Below, in pieces: positions 1 to 5,894 of a DNA stretch of 9,438 nt. Made by a program: the position numbers and the translations under genes. The stretch comes from JBNAVY01 sp049700195 (lineage in GTDB: Bacteria > Bacillota > Thermoanaerobacteria > Thermoanaerobacterales > Thermoanaerobacteraceae): NCBI GenBank assembly GCA_049700195.1, contig JBNAVY010000062.1, positions 1-9,438 of the forward strand. The letters run 5' to 3'. The stretch's first letter is position 1. Every line of letters starts with the position of its first letter. Under the pieces are notes generated by a model. It was not told the DNA's origin. It ran no database searches and saw only the letters and a list, made by a program, of their open reading frames with translations.

Positions 1-55
1 AACCTATGACCCCCTGCTTGTAAGGCAGGTGCTCTCCCAGCTGAGCTATGCGACC
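1..55 (-). tRNA. trnV: tRNA-Val (anticodon UAC), 3' part cut off by window edge
   Basis: Read on the minus strand, the gene starts at base 55 with acceptor GGTCGCA. It continues with a normal D-arm (TAGCTCAGCTGGGAGAGCA) and an anticodon stem CCTGC/GCAGG closing the loop CTTACAA. T33 is followed by TAC, the valine anticodon for GUA and, through modified U34, other GUN codons. A G-rich variable region follows, and the window ends at the beginning of the T-arm, so the T-loop, 3' acceptor strand and any encoded CCA are not visible. A consensus promoter lies just upstream (78-106). Its body differs clearly from the two other valine tRNAs in this window. Confidence 0.95.
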
Positions 56-77
56 GTATTTGCTCTGTGCAAATAAT

Positions 78-106
78 AGTATACATAAAAATTCAAAGTT
101 AGTCAA
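78..106 (-). promoter_or_regulatory. Sigma-A promoter for tRNA-Val(UAC)
   Basis: On the minus strand, -35 TTGACT (101-106) and -10 TATACT (78-83) are separated by exactly 17 bases. The expected start near base 71 gives a leader of about 16 nt before the tRNA. The 57-174 gap between the tRNA and hslO holds this promoter and otherwise A/T-rich sequence. I see no GC-rich terminator for hslO there, so hslO transcripts may read into the tRNA. Confidence 0.75.
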
Positions 107-174
107 TAGTTATAACGATTTTGTTTTTATATTTTTTAAAACTATTTGTTTTAATAAGTATTTTTTGTATTTCA

Positions 175-1056
175 TTATTTAGCAAGTCTTAACAATTCTT
201 TTAATTCATCTTCATTTATTAAATATTTTTTCCTACAGAAATGACATATTACTTCTACAGGCTTATTTTCATTAATAAGTGTTTTTATTTCTTCCTCTCC
301 TAAACTAATTATAGCTTTTTCAAATCTTTCTTTAGAACAGTCACATTCAAATTTTAAAGGAGTTATATCTGTAAATTTTACATTAAAACCATCAAGCAAT
401 AGTTCTAATATGTTTTCTGGAGTATATCCACTCCTTAATAGATCAGTAATAGAATTAACTTTTTTAATTTTGTTTTCAAGTACAGCCACATTATCTATGT
501 CAAAATCAGGCATCAATTGAATTATAAAACCTCCTGATGCCAAAACATGCATATCTTTATCAATCAATACACCAAGACCTACTGAGGAAGGAATCTGTTC
601 AGAAAGAGTAAAATAATAAGTTATATCATCTGCTACTTCTCCTGTTTTAAGTTCTACTTGCCCAATATAAGGCTCCTTTAAACCTATATCTTTTATTACT
701 CTTACATATCCTTTTTCCCCTATTGCTCGACTAACGTCTATTTTGCCTTTGTCATTAAGTGGCAAGTCTACTGCTGGATTATCAACATATCCTTTTACTT
801 GCCCGGGGTAGTTTGAAACTGCAACAACTCCGCCAATCGGTCCATCGCCTTTTATTACTAATGTAAGCTTGTCGTTTTTATCCTTCATCATCATTCTCAT
901 CATAGATGTAGCAGATAAACTTCTACCTAATGCCGCACAACTAGCGGGTGAAAGATTATGAATCTGACGTGCAGTTTCAACTGTATCTGTTGATAATACA
1001 GCAAAAGCTAATATTTTATTATCATTAGCTGTCGCTCTTACTATATAATCTTGCAT
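175..1056 (-). CDS. hslO: Hsp33 redox-regulated chaperone (HslO)
   Basis: A 293-residue protein, full length for the Hsp33 family. Hsp33 is a cytosolic holdase that is inactive while its C-terminal cysteines bind zinc. It unfolds and binds client proteins when oxidants form disulfides. Visible here: an N-terminal start typical of the family (MQDYIVRATA), the conserved core with GPIGG at 72-76 and GYVDNP at 89-94, and the C-terminal redox switch with C238-x-C240 and C271-x-x-C274, all four cysteines intact. The start at 1056 is preceded by AGGAGG at 1062-1067. A possible -10 (TATAAT, 1078-1083) lies upstream, just past the terminator of the cold-shock gene, so hslO may have its own promoter. 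No clear terminator follows the stop. Confidence 0.97.
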   Translation of the reverse strand: MQDYIVRATANDNKILAFAVLSTDTVETARQIHNLSPASCAALGRSLSATSMMRMMMKDKNDKLTLVIKGDGPIGGVVAVSNYPGQVKGYVDNPAVDLPLNDKGKIDVSRAIGEKGYVRVIKDIGLKEPYIGQVELKTGEVADDITYYFTLSEQIPSSVGLGVLIDKDMHVLASGGFIIQLMPDFDIDNVAVLENKIKKVNSITDLLRSGYTPENILELLLDGFNVKFTDITPLKFECDCSKERFEKAIISLGEEEIKTLINENKPVEVICHFCRKKYLINEDELKELLRLAK

Positions 1057-1077
1057 ATTTACCTCCTAATAACAAAT

Positions 1078-1083
1078 ATTATA
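1078..1083 (-). promoter_or_regulatory. Possible -10 element for hslO
   Basis: TATAAT on the minus strand, 22 bases upstream of the hslO start codon. No good -35 sits 16-18 bases upstream, where the csp terminator T-tract lies. Tentative. Confidence 0.35.
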
Positions 1084-1098
1084 CTAATAAAATGTATC

Positions 1099-1127
1099 AA
1101 AAAGCCCTAACATAATTTTGTTAGGGC
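1099..1127 (-). terminator. Intrinsic terminator of the cold-shock gene
   Basis: GCCCTAAC (1104-1111) and GTTAGGGC (1120-1127) form a perfect 8-bp stem around an 8-nt loop. In minus-strand sense the stem is followed by five T residues (1099-1103). It begins 13 bases past the csp stop codon and separates csp from hslO. Confidence 0.9.
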
Positions 1128-1140
1128 AATTTTTATCCGA

Positions 1141-1344
1141 TTATTGAGCTTTACGAACTTTTGCTGCTTGTGGTCCTTTTGATGCCTCAACAACTTCAAA
1201 CTCAACATCCTGGCCTTCCTCTAATGTCTTAAAACCATCTGTTTCTATAGCTGAGTAATGTACAAATACATCTGTACCATCTTCTCTTTCGATGAAGCCA
1301 TATCCTTTCTCAGCATTAAACCATTTTACTTTACCTCTTACCAT
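1141..1344 (-). CDS. csp: Cold-shock protein, CspA family
   Basis: A 67-residue single cold-shock domain, the usual length for bacterial Csp proteins. These are small cytosolic beta-barrels that bind single-stranded RNA and DNA and loosen mRNA structure. The RNP1 motif KGYGFI (13-18) and RNP2 motif VFVHY (26-30) are complete, as is the KWFN strand near the N terminus. GGAGG at 1354-1358 is well placed for the start at 1344. The gene has a strong promoter of its own and a clean terminator, so it looks monocistronic. The predicted leader is only about 34 nt, too short for the long thermosensor leader known from E. coli cspA. Which Csp paralogue it is cannot be told. Confidence 0.97.
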   Translation of the reverse strand: MVRGKVKWFNAEKGYGFIEREDGTDVFVHYSAIETDGFKTLEEGQDVEFEVVEASKGPQAAKVRKAQ

Positions 1345-1384
1345 TTATATCTTCCTCCAAACGTGATAAATAATTTACCTCTTT

Positions 1385-1414
1385 ATAATAGCACTTATTC
1401 ATAGGTATTGTCAA
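1385..1414 (-). promoter_or_regulatory. Sigma-A promoter for csp
   Basis: Perfect -35 TTGACA (1409-1414), 18-bp spacer, and -10 TATTAT (1385-1390) with an extended TGC in front. The -35 starts only five bases past the sirtuin stop codon. No hairpin terminator separates the two genes, so sirtuin transcripts probably also run into csp. Confidence 0.8.
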
Positions 1415-1419
1415 ATTTT

Positions 1420-2178
1420 TTATTGCCTATTCAAATAAAAAAATATTTTTTCAAGTGCTACACTGGCTTTGTCCCTTATTATTACCTCAGCTTTTTCATC
1501 AAAAGGTGTAGGAGTCTTATTTATAATTATTATTCTATCCACTAAATCAGGCATATAATTTACAGGTGAAACCAATAAAGAAGACCCTACAATCAAAAGT
1601 AAATCACATGTCCTTAGTTCTTCAATTGCGATTTCAAACTCATAAGGCATTGGATCCCCAAACATTACAACATCTGGGCGTATTATACCTTTGCAAAAAT
1701 CGCATATTGGTGGAATTTGTCCTTCATTTACTTTTTCAACCATTTTATCAAAAGAAATCTTTTTAGCACAATTTACGCAAGTAGCTGTACGTATATTACC
1801 ATGAACTTCAAAAACATTTTTTGAACCAGCTTTTTTATGGAGGTTATCTATATTTTGAGTAATTATACTCGAAATTATACCCATAGACTCCATCTTTGCT
1901 AATATATAATGAGCATTGTTAGGCTCAACATTAATCATAGATGTAAGTATTTTAAATCCATTCTTATAAAATTTTTTTGGTTCATTGAATAAAACTTTTG
2001 CAGATAATGCCTCCATTGGATCCATATTTTCCCATAAACCAGTTTCCGGACTTCGGAAATCAGGTATGCCACTTTCTGTTGAAATACCAGCTCCTGTTAA
2101 AACAATTGTTTTTTTAGACACATAAATTAAATCAGCAGCTTTCTTAAATAAGTCTTCACCATTATACATTGATATCAT
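1420..2178 (-). CDS. cobB: NAD-dependent protein deacylase (sirtuin, Sir2/CobB family)
   Basis: A 252-residue sirtuin, the normal size for a bacterial core enzyme. It removes acyl groups from protein lysines, consuming NAD+ and giving nicotinamide and O-acyl-ADP-ribose. Motifs in order: GAGIS (30-34) in the Rossmann NAD site, TQNID (107-111), catalytic H126 in VHG, zinc cysteines C134/C137 and C159/C162, and GSSL (198-201). Two starts are possible: ATG at 2178, directly abutting AGGGG, and ATG at 2169, with about nine bases of spacing. The second is better placed and would give 249 residues. A strong promoter overlaps the 3' end of the preceding spore-protein gene. The exact acyl specificity cannot be read from sequence. 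Confidence 0.95.
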   Translation of the reverse strand: MISMYNGEDLFKKAADLIYVSKKTIVLTGAGISTESGIPDFRSPETGLWENMDPMEALSAKVLFNEPKKFYKNGFKILTSMINVEPNNAHYILAKMESMGIISSIITQNIDNLHKKAGSKNVFEVHGNIRTATCVNCAKKISFDKMVEKVNEGQIPPICDFCKGIIRPDVVMFGDPMPYEFEIAIEELRTCDLLLIVGSSLLVSPVNYMPDLVDRIIIINKTPTPFDEKAEVIIRDKASVALEKIFFYLNRQ

Positions 2179-2190
2179 CCCCTAAAAAGA

Positions 2191-2219
2191 ATAATATCAT
2201 AATTTTTTGAAATTTTCAA
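2191..2219 (-). promoter_or_regulatory. Sigma-A promoter for the sirtuin gene
   Basis: -35 TTGAAA (2214-2219), 17-bp spacer and -10 TATTAT (2191-2196), with an extended TGA before the -10. It overlaps the last codons and stop of the 54-residue spore-protein gene. The predicted start near 2183 would leave only about 5 nt before the first ATG or 14 nt before the second, which supports the second ATG as the start. Confidence 0.65.
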
Positions 2220-2361
2220 TTTTATAATCTTTAAGTTTCTTTTTAACCATTGCTCCAATGCGTCCTGTTTCTTCAGCAGAAAGACCAGCCCAACCTTTCT
2301 TCTTAACCTTATCAATTAATCCTAATTCTTTTGCCGCTTCTATTTTAAATATATCATTCAC
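2197..2361 (-). CDS. Small acid-soluble spore protein, alpha/beta type (SspF-like), GTG start
   Basis: This 54-codon gene begins with GTG at 2361, nine bases after a perfect AGGAGG (2371-2376). An ATG two bases earlier is followed at once by TGA, so only the GTG frame is open. The product contains FKIEAAKELGL (5-15), then VKKKGWAGL (19-27), then TGRIGAMVKK (32-41). This is the order seen in alpha/beta-type SASPs, in particular the SspF-like class with its GW segment. These proteins coat and protect spore DNA and are degraded at germination. The residue after the conserved Glu in the usual GPR protease site is Ala here instead of a larger hydrophobic residue. It starts 28 bp after the YcdB-like gene stops. 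I found no convincing forespore promoter. Confidence 0.8.
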   Translation of the reverse strand: MNDIFKIEAAKELGLIDKVKKKGWAGLSAEETGRIGAMVKKKLKDYKIENFKKL

Positions 2362-2389
2362 ATGAATTAACCTCCTGTATTAAATGATT

Positions 2390-3880
2390 TTAATCTAATA
2401 TTTTCAATGATTCAAAATAAAGCTTTTCCCCAGTTTTGCTGTTTACTATATATTCTGATTTAGGTATATATATTAATTTGCCCAATTTTTTATCTGTTAT
2501 TAAATAACTTAATTTAAGTCCATCTTTTAAAAATATATCTAAAGCCTCTCCTTTAGTTAATAATAGTTTTCCAGTATTTTGTTTATGTACATAAGTATTA
2601 AAATTAAAGTTTATATTTTTTAAGTTAAATTTATTATCTACTACTAAACTTATATAATTTTCTATATTTAAGATCTCATTATTTTTTTCGTAAAATATAT
2701 ATACTGTTTCATTTTCTGAATTATATTTTTGTAAGACAAAATTTCCTTTTAAAAATCGAAAATGTGATTTTATATATTCTTCAGCTATTTTTTCAGTTGA
2801 TATATTTATATTATTTTTATTATTATAATTCCAATATGTAAAACCTAGGTGAATTACTTTGTTTGTAAAAAAATCCACTGCAATATTTATATTTAAAATA
2901 CCATCTTTTAATTTCGTATAATTCCAATTATAAACTAAAGAGCTGTTATCTGTTAGATAATAGTCTTTAATCTGCTCATTTTGTAGCATTTTTATCTCAT
3001 TAAAATCGATATTAAAATTGCATGCTATTTCTTTCACTAATTCATTACTTTTGTATTCTTCAATACCTTTATAATCACCTTTAAAATCATATTCACTTTT
3101 TACTTCATTTAAGTTGTAACCCTTGCTATCTATAATATTACCTGTTATTGCATCAATTCCATATGCTAAAAAATTTATATTTGGTATATATGCTAATAGA
3201 TCATTAGATTTTTCTTCATTATCATAATAGTGAAAATAAATTAATTGAGGAATAAAAGTTTTTTTATATATTTCTATTGCTTCTTGCAAATTTAATTTTC
3301 CCTTATCTTCATAAATAATTTTATCATCAGGAACACATCCTTTTAACTTAACTACATCGCCATTATTAGAATCTATATAAATATATACTGTATTATTTTC
3401 GACAGGTATACCTTTATGAGTATATTTAAAAGAAAATTTGTAAATATCAGGCTCATCAAGATAATAGTCAATATAATTTGAATCCTTAATATCATTTTCA
3501 AAAATAAAGTCAGATTTAAACAATTCTTTTAATAACATTTTAGATTTCTCAAGAGCTAAATCTTTTGTCATTAATCTTTTATTATTACTTTTATTTTTAA
3601 TAAATGTATCTACATAATAATCTACACATTTAATCTTATCTTCATTTAAATCATAAATTATAAACATACTTTTATATGGCTTATTCCACTCAAATTCAAC
3701 TTTAATTTCATTATCTTCCTTAATATAATTTTTTAATTTTAAATCTTTAGCAAAGGAAACTTTTTTTTCGATAAGTTTTACAAAATCTTTTTCATTATTT
3801 TCTATGGCACCATAAGCCCTGTATATATTCAAAAATATTAAAAAAATAAAGATTAATACAAATAAAAATTTTTTAACCAT
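2390..3880 (-). CDS. Secreted YcdB/YcdC-repeat (PepSY-like) protein
   Basis: A 496-residue protein with a signal peptide: VKK, a long hydrophobic run (5-19), and a likely cleavage after AYG at 22-24. The mature part is very rich in Asn, Lys, Ile and Tyr. It shows repeated PepSY/YcdB-like units: a helix ending in a beta hairpin with the pattern F-x-x-x-G-I-P-V-x-N-x-x-x-x-x-x-D-x-x-x-G (about 151-174), a second copy around AITGNIID (244-251), and a C-terminal one around GEALDIF (about 449) to SKTGEKL. Such proteins occur outside the membrane in spore-forming Firmicutes; their biochemical role is poorly known, with inhibition of peptidases one proposal. No catalytic motif is visible. The start is supported by GGGGG about seven bases upstream, weaker than its neighbours' sites. 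It has no clear terminator before the spore-protein gene. Confidence 0.65.
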   Translation of the reverse strand: MVKKFLFVLIFIFLIFLNIYRAYGAIENNEKDFVKLIEKKVSFAKDLKLKNYIKEDNEIKVEFEWNKPYKSMFIIYDLNEDKIKCVDYYVDTFIKNKSNNKRLMTKDLALEKSKMLLKELFKSDFIFENDIKDSNYIDYYLDEPDIYKFSFKYTHKGIPVENNTVYIYIDSNNGDVVKLKGCVPDDKIIYEDKGKLNLQEAIEIYKKTFIPQLIYFHYYDNEEKSNDLLAYIPNINFLAYGIDAITGNIIDSKGYNLNEVKSEYDFKGDYKGIEEYKSNELVKEIACNFNIDFNEIKMLQNEQIKDYYLTDNSSLVYNWNYTKLKDGILNINIAVDFFTNKVIHLGFTYWNYNNKNNINISTEKIAEEYIKSHFRFLKGNFVLQKYNSENETVYIFYEKNNEILNIENYISLVVDNKFNLKNINFNFNTYVHKQNTGKLLLTKGEALDIFLKDGLKLSYLITDKKLGKLIYIPKSEYIVNSKTGEKLYFESLKILD

Positions 3881-3892
3881 ACTAATTCCCCC

Positions 3893-3916
3893 TACTATAT
3901 ATTTACATATATAGTA
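3893..3916. repeat. 24-bp A/T-rich inverted repeat upstream of the YcdB-like gene
   Basis: TACTATATAT (3893-3902) and ATATATAGTA (3907-3916) are perfect 10-base inverted arms around TTAC. It lies 12-36 bases upstream of the start codon, so it could be an operator or a leader hairpin. The palindrome itself is certain; any function is inference, and low-complexity A/T sequence gives such repeats by chance fairly often. Confidence 0.5.
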
Positions 3917-3946
3917 TTCTATGTATAATTAAAAAATCCTTCTATT

Positions 3947-3979
3947 AAAAAAAATAAAATCCGAAATCGGATTTTATTT
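3947..3979 (-). terminator. Intrinsic terminator of the NifU-domain gene
   Basis: AAATAAAATCCG (3952-3963) pairs with CGGATTTTATTT (3968-3979) over 12 bp with a 4-nt loop. In minus-strand sense the stem runs into a T tract (3947-3954, shared with the foot of the stem). The hairpin starts inside the TAA stop codon of the NifU-domain gene. Confidence 0.85.
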
Positions 3980-4199
3980 ACACTGATACAACTTCTTTTA
4001 TCTCTGGAATTTCTTCTTTAATAGCTCTTTCAATTCCTTCTTTTAGAGTTAGAGTTGCAAAAGGACAACCGCCACATGCACCTGTTAAACGCACTTTCAC
4101 AATACCATCATCTGTTACATCTATAAGTTCTACATCTCCACCATCTGCCTGAAGAGACGGTCTTATCAATTCTAATAATTCTTCGACTCTTTCTTTCAT
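3978..4199 (-). CDS. nfu: NifU C-terminal-domain protein (Nfu-type Fe-S carrier)
   Basis: A 73-residue stand-alone NifU C-terminal domain. Proteins of this type hold a [4Fe-4S] cluster between subunits and pass it to apo-proteins. Visible: the LQADGGDVELI segment (17-27) and the cluster motif C42-G-G-C45, followed by P46 and the helix TLKEGIERAIKEEIPEI. The start at 4199 is fixed by AAAGGAGG (4207-4214) seven bases away. The frame stays open 22 codons further upstream to 4265, but that extension would encode a spurious hydrophobic stretch running through the promoter. The gene has its own likely promoter and a strong terminator, so it seems to be a short separate transcript, with possible readthrough from the GAF gene upstream. 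Confidence 0.93.
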   Translation of the reverse strand: MKERVEELLELIRPSLQADGGDVELIDVTDDGIVKVRLTGACGGCPFATLTLKEGIERAIKEEIPEIKEVVSV

Positions 4200-4227
4200 T
4201 AAGTTGCCTCCTTTCTGAATAACTAAT

Positions 4228-4236
4228 ATTATAACA
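4228..4236 (-). promoter_or_regulatory. Extended -10 promoter for the NifU-domain gene
   Basis: TGTTATAAT on the minus strand: a perfect TATAAT (4228-4233) with the TGn extension. The -35 region is only A/T-rich. The predicted start near 4221 gives a leader of about 22 nt that includes the ribosome-binding site. Confidence 0.55.
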
Positions 4237-4261
4237 CTAAAAATAAAAAAATAAAACTTTA

Positions 4262-4735
4262 TCAATGTTTTTCTTCAATAATTTTATTACTGATTATTTC
4301 TGCAACAGCTTCTAAAAATTCTTTATCTTTTTGGTCAAATGCTTTAATTTCATCACTATCTATATCTATCTCACCTATAATTTTATCTTTTAACCAAATA
4401 GGTACAACAATTTCTGATCTCGTTTCTAAACTACATGCAAGATAATTATTTTCTTTAGAAACATCATCAACTACTATTGTATTTTTTTCAGCAACAGCCC
4501 TTCCACAAATCCCTTCACCTATTTTTATCTTCACATGTTCAGTAGGCCTTCCTATATATGGTCCTATAACTAATTCACCATTTTTAATAAAATAAAATCC
4601 TGTCCAATTATAATAAGGTATATTTCTTGAAAGTATATTAATTACATTATTATAAAATTTATCTAAGTCTTTTTCCTTTTTTGAAATTTCTTTTATATCA
4701 TCTAAAATTTTATCAAAATCTACCTTTTTATCCAT
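4262..4735 (-). CDS. GAF-domain protein, free methionine-R-sulfoxide reductase-like
   Basis: A 157-residue single GAF domain resembling fRMsr enzymes (E. coli MsrC/YebR, B. subtilis YtsP), which reduce free methionine-R-sulfoxide in the cytosol. Family landmarks: NWTGFYF (43-49), the GPYIG strand (58-62), GEGICGRAVA (73-82), LAC (99-101), RSEIVVPI (106-113) and GEIDIDS (121-127). C77 and C101 match the second and third cysteines of the E. coli enzyme (Cys94 and the catalytic Cys118). The first (Cys84) is missing: the segment reads RPTEHVKI. The usual Asp after the catalytic Cys is Ser. Activity is therefore plausible but not assured, and a ligand-sensing GAF role is the alternative. AAGGGAG (4744-4750) supports the start at 4735. 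Confidence 0.7.
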   Translation of the reverse strand: MDKKVDFDKILDDIKEISKKEKDLDKFYNNVINILSRNIPYYNWTGFYFIKNGELVIGPYIGRPTEHVKIKIGEGICGRAVAEKNTIVVDDVSKENNYLACSLETRSEIVVPIWLKDKIIGEIDIDSDEIKAFDQKDKEFLEAVAEIISNKIIEEKH

Positions 4736-4782
4736 TAATTCAGCTCCCTTCTTGTATAAATTTTATCAAACATATCACAATA

Positions 4783-4791
4783 ATTATAACA
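4783..4791 (-). promoter_or_regulatory. Extended -10 promoter for the GAF gene
   Basis: TGTTATAAT again on the minus strand, identical to the element of the NifU-domain gene. It lies between the lgt terminator and the GAF start, with no recognisable -35, which would fall inside the terminator hairpin. The predicted leader is about 40 nt. Confidence 0.5.
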
Positions 4792-4792
4792 T

Positions 4793-4818
4793 AAAAAAAC
4801 TGCTTATGGCAGTTTTTT
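4793..4818 (-). terminator. Intrinsic terminator of lgt
   Basis: AAAAAACTGC (4794-4803) pairs with GCAGTTTTTT (4809-4818) around a 5-nt loop. In minus-strand sense the stem ends in a run of seven T residues (4793-4799). It starts four bases past the lgt stop codon. Confidence 0.88.
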
Positions 4819-4821
4819 ATT

Positions 4822-5592
4822 TTATAAAATTTGCTTGTTTGGATCATTTAATACTCTTCTCATCATCCAATATGAAAGAATTAAAATAAAAGGTGTTACA
4901 AGTTGTGTTAAAGTAAAAAATCCTATTCCCCATTTTTCATTTAAATATACAGGCCATATAAGAGGATTGTCTCTGACTGTTTCTTCTATAAAACCCCTCA
5001 TAAGTTGATAATAGAATATAAAAGACCAAAATTGGTAACCATCAGGCATATGTTTTTTTTGTATATAAAAATATCTAACTAAAAGAATAATACCTATTGT
5101 TACACCAACTAACTGTGCAGGCCATCTGCCAAAAGCAAATTCGGTTTGTCTTCCTAATACTTCATGATTAAAAATATTACCTATACGAACCAAAGCATTC
5201 CCTATAGCAAGTCCTAAAACAGCATAATCTTCTAAAGGATTTATTCTAACTCCTTTCTTACGGCTGTAATAAAGTCCAGCTAAAAAGCCGCCTAAAATTG
5301 CTCCATGCCATGACAAACCACCCTGATAAATTTGTAAAACTTGTAAAGGTCTTTTAATAAACCATTCAGGATAATTAGCTAATACAAACATCAATCTCGC
5401 ACCAATAACCCCAAAAATTACTGCAATCATAAGAATGTTTAAAAGAAAGTCTTCATCATAGTCTAATTTCAGTGCTTGTTTATAAATATAATAAGCACCA
5501 ATAGCAATTGATAATGCCATAAAAATCCCATACCAATGAACTCCAAAAGATCCTATCTTAAATGCATACGGATTTAGTGATGGTATATACAT
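4822..5592 (-). CDS. lgt: Prolipoprotein diacylglyceryl transferase (Lgt)
   Basis: A 256-residue polytopic membrane enzyme with about seven hydrophobic segments. It moves diacylglycerol from phosphatidylglycerol to the lipobox cysteine of prolipoproteins, the first step of lipoprotein maturation. Key positions match E. coli Lgt: Y21 (HWYG), H96 in SWHGAILGG, R136 and N139 in VRIGN, NHEVLGR (142-148), and R207 in the C-terminal ETVRDNP. The family motif SQLYE is here AQLVG (159-163), a small deviation. The start at 5592 follows GGAGG (5601-5605) by eight bases. An ATG at 5607 overlaps that site and is not used. tRNA-Val(CAC) ends 39 bp upstream with no terminator or good promoter between, so lgt is probably transcribed from the tRNA promoter. 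The GH18 lipoprotein at 7800-8882 is a likely substrate. Confidence 0.96.
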   Translation of the reverse strand: MYIPSLNPYAFKIGSFGVHWYGIFMALSIAIGAYYIYKQALKLDYDEDFLLNILMIAVIFGVIGARLMFVLANYPEWFIKRPLQVLQIYQGGLSWHGAILGGFLAGLYYSRKKGVRINPLEDYAVLGLAIGNALVRIGNIFNHEVLGRQTEFAFGRWPAQLVGVTIGIILLVRYFYIQKKHMPDGYQFWSFIFYYQLMRGFIEETVRDNPLIWPVYLNEKWGIGFFTLTQLVTPFILILSYWMMRRVLNDPNKQIL

Positions 5593-5631
5593 TAATTCAA
5601 CCTCCATATAAGTTTTGTCAACAGCTTCAAA

Positions 5632-5708
5632 TGGTGGGGTTAACAGGGCTCGAACCTGTGACCTCCACGATGTGAGCGTAGCACTCTAACCAGCTGAGCT
5701 ATAACCCC
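5632..5708 (-). tRNA. trnV: tRNA-Val (anticodon CAC), CCA encoded
   Basis: A 77-nt complete cloverleaf on the minus strand: acceptor GGGGTTA/TAACCCC, D-arm with AGCTGGTTA, anticodon stem CTACG/CGTGG with loop CTCACAT (T33 then CAC, reading GUG), T-arm CAGGTTCGAGCCCTG, discriminator A and encoded CCA (5632-5634). One stem pair is U28-G42. It differs from the GAC gene at 9281-9357 at only three sites: positions 32, 34 and 42 in standard numbering. Its promoter is perfect consensus and starts transcription only a few bases before the mature 5' end. No terminator follows, and lgt begins 39 bp downstream. Confidence 0.96.
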
Positions 5709-5717
5709 GATAATTTG

Positions 5718-5746
5718 ATTATATATATCATTGTAAAATCTGTCAA
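5718..5746 (-). promoter_or_regulatory. Consensus sigma-A promoter for tRNA-Val(CAC)-lgt
   Basis: Perfect TTGACA (5741-5746), 17-bp spacer, and perfect TATAAT (5718-5723). A-tracts upstream of the -35 (5747-5780) could act as an UP element. The predicted start near 5711 leaves a 5' leader of about 3-4 nt for RNase P to remove. Confidence 0.85.
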
Positions 5747-5812
5747 TCAAATTTTTCTTTTAAAATTTTTTTAAAAAAAGAAGGACTTTATTAAATTTTA
5801 TAGAAATTTATA

Positions 5813-5842
5813 TTGAGTATCTTAATTATCTAATATTATATA
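5813..5842 (+). promoter_or_regulatory. Possible promoter for the orphan plus-strand gene
   Basis: TTGAGT (5813-5818), 18-bp spacer, TATATA (5837-5842), placed 52 bases before the start codon. The match is weak and the whole region is A/T-rich, so this is only a candidate. The rest of the 5709-5894 gap holds the divergent tRNA promoter and no other feature I can support. Confidence 0.3.
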
Positions 5843-5894
5843 TTATTATTTGATTAAAATTAATTAGTATATACCAAATGAAAAGAGGGATAAA

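Noticed and set aside
1566..1766. Plus-strand open frame inside the sirtuin gene
   Set aside because: It lies wholly antisense to a well-supported gene with intact motifs and has no ribosome-binding site or family resemblance.
2362..2420. Forespore (sigma-G-like) promoter for the spore-protein gene
   Set aside because: CAT-type -10 candidates exist but no suitable -35 occurs at 17-18 bases, so I cannot support one.
4200..4265. 22-codon N-terminal extension of the NifU-domain gene that would encode a hydrophobic segment
   Set aside because: A strong AAAGGAGG sits at ideal spacing before the ATG at 4199, and the extension runs through the ribosome-binding site and the -10 element. Known stand-alone NifU domains have no membrane segment.
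5593..5607. Upstream ATG of lgt at 5607
   Set aside because: This ATG overlaps the GGAGG that serves the ATG at 5592, and it has no ribosome-binding site of its own.
5593..5631. TTGACA between tRNA-Val(CAC) and lgt as a separate lgt promoter
   Set aside because: The matching -10 would fall next to the lgt start codon, so the transcript would miss the ribosome-binding site.
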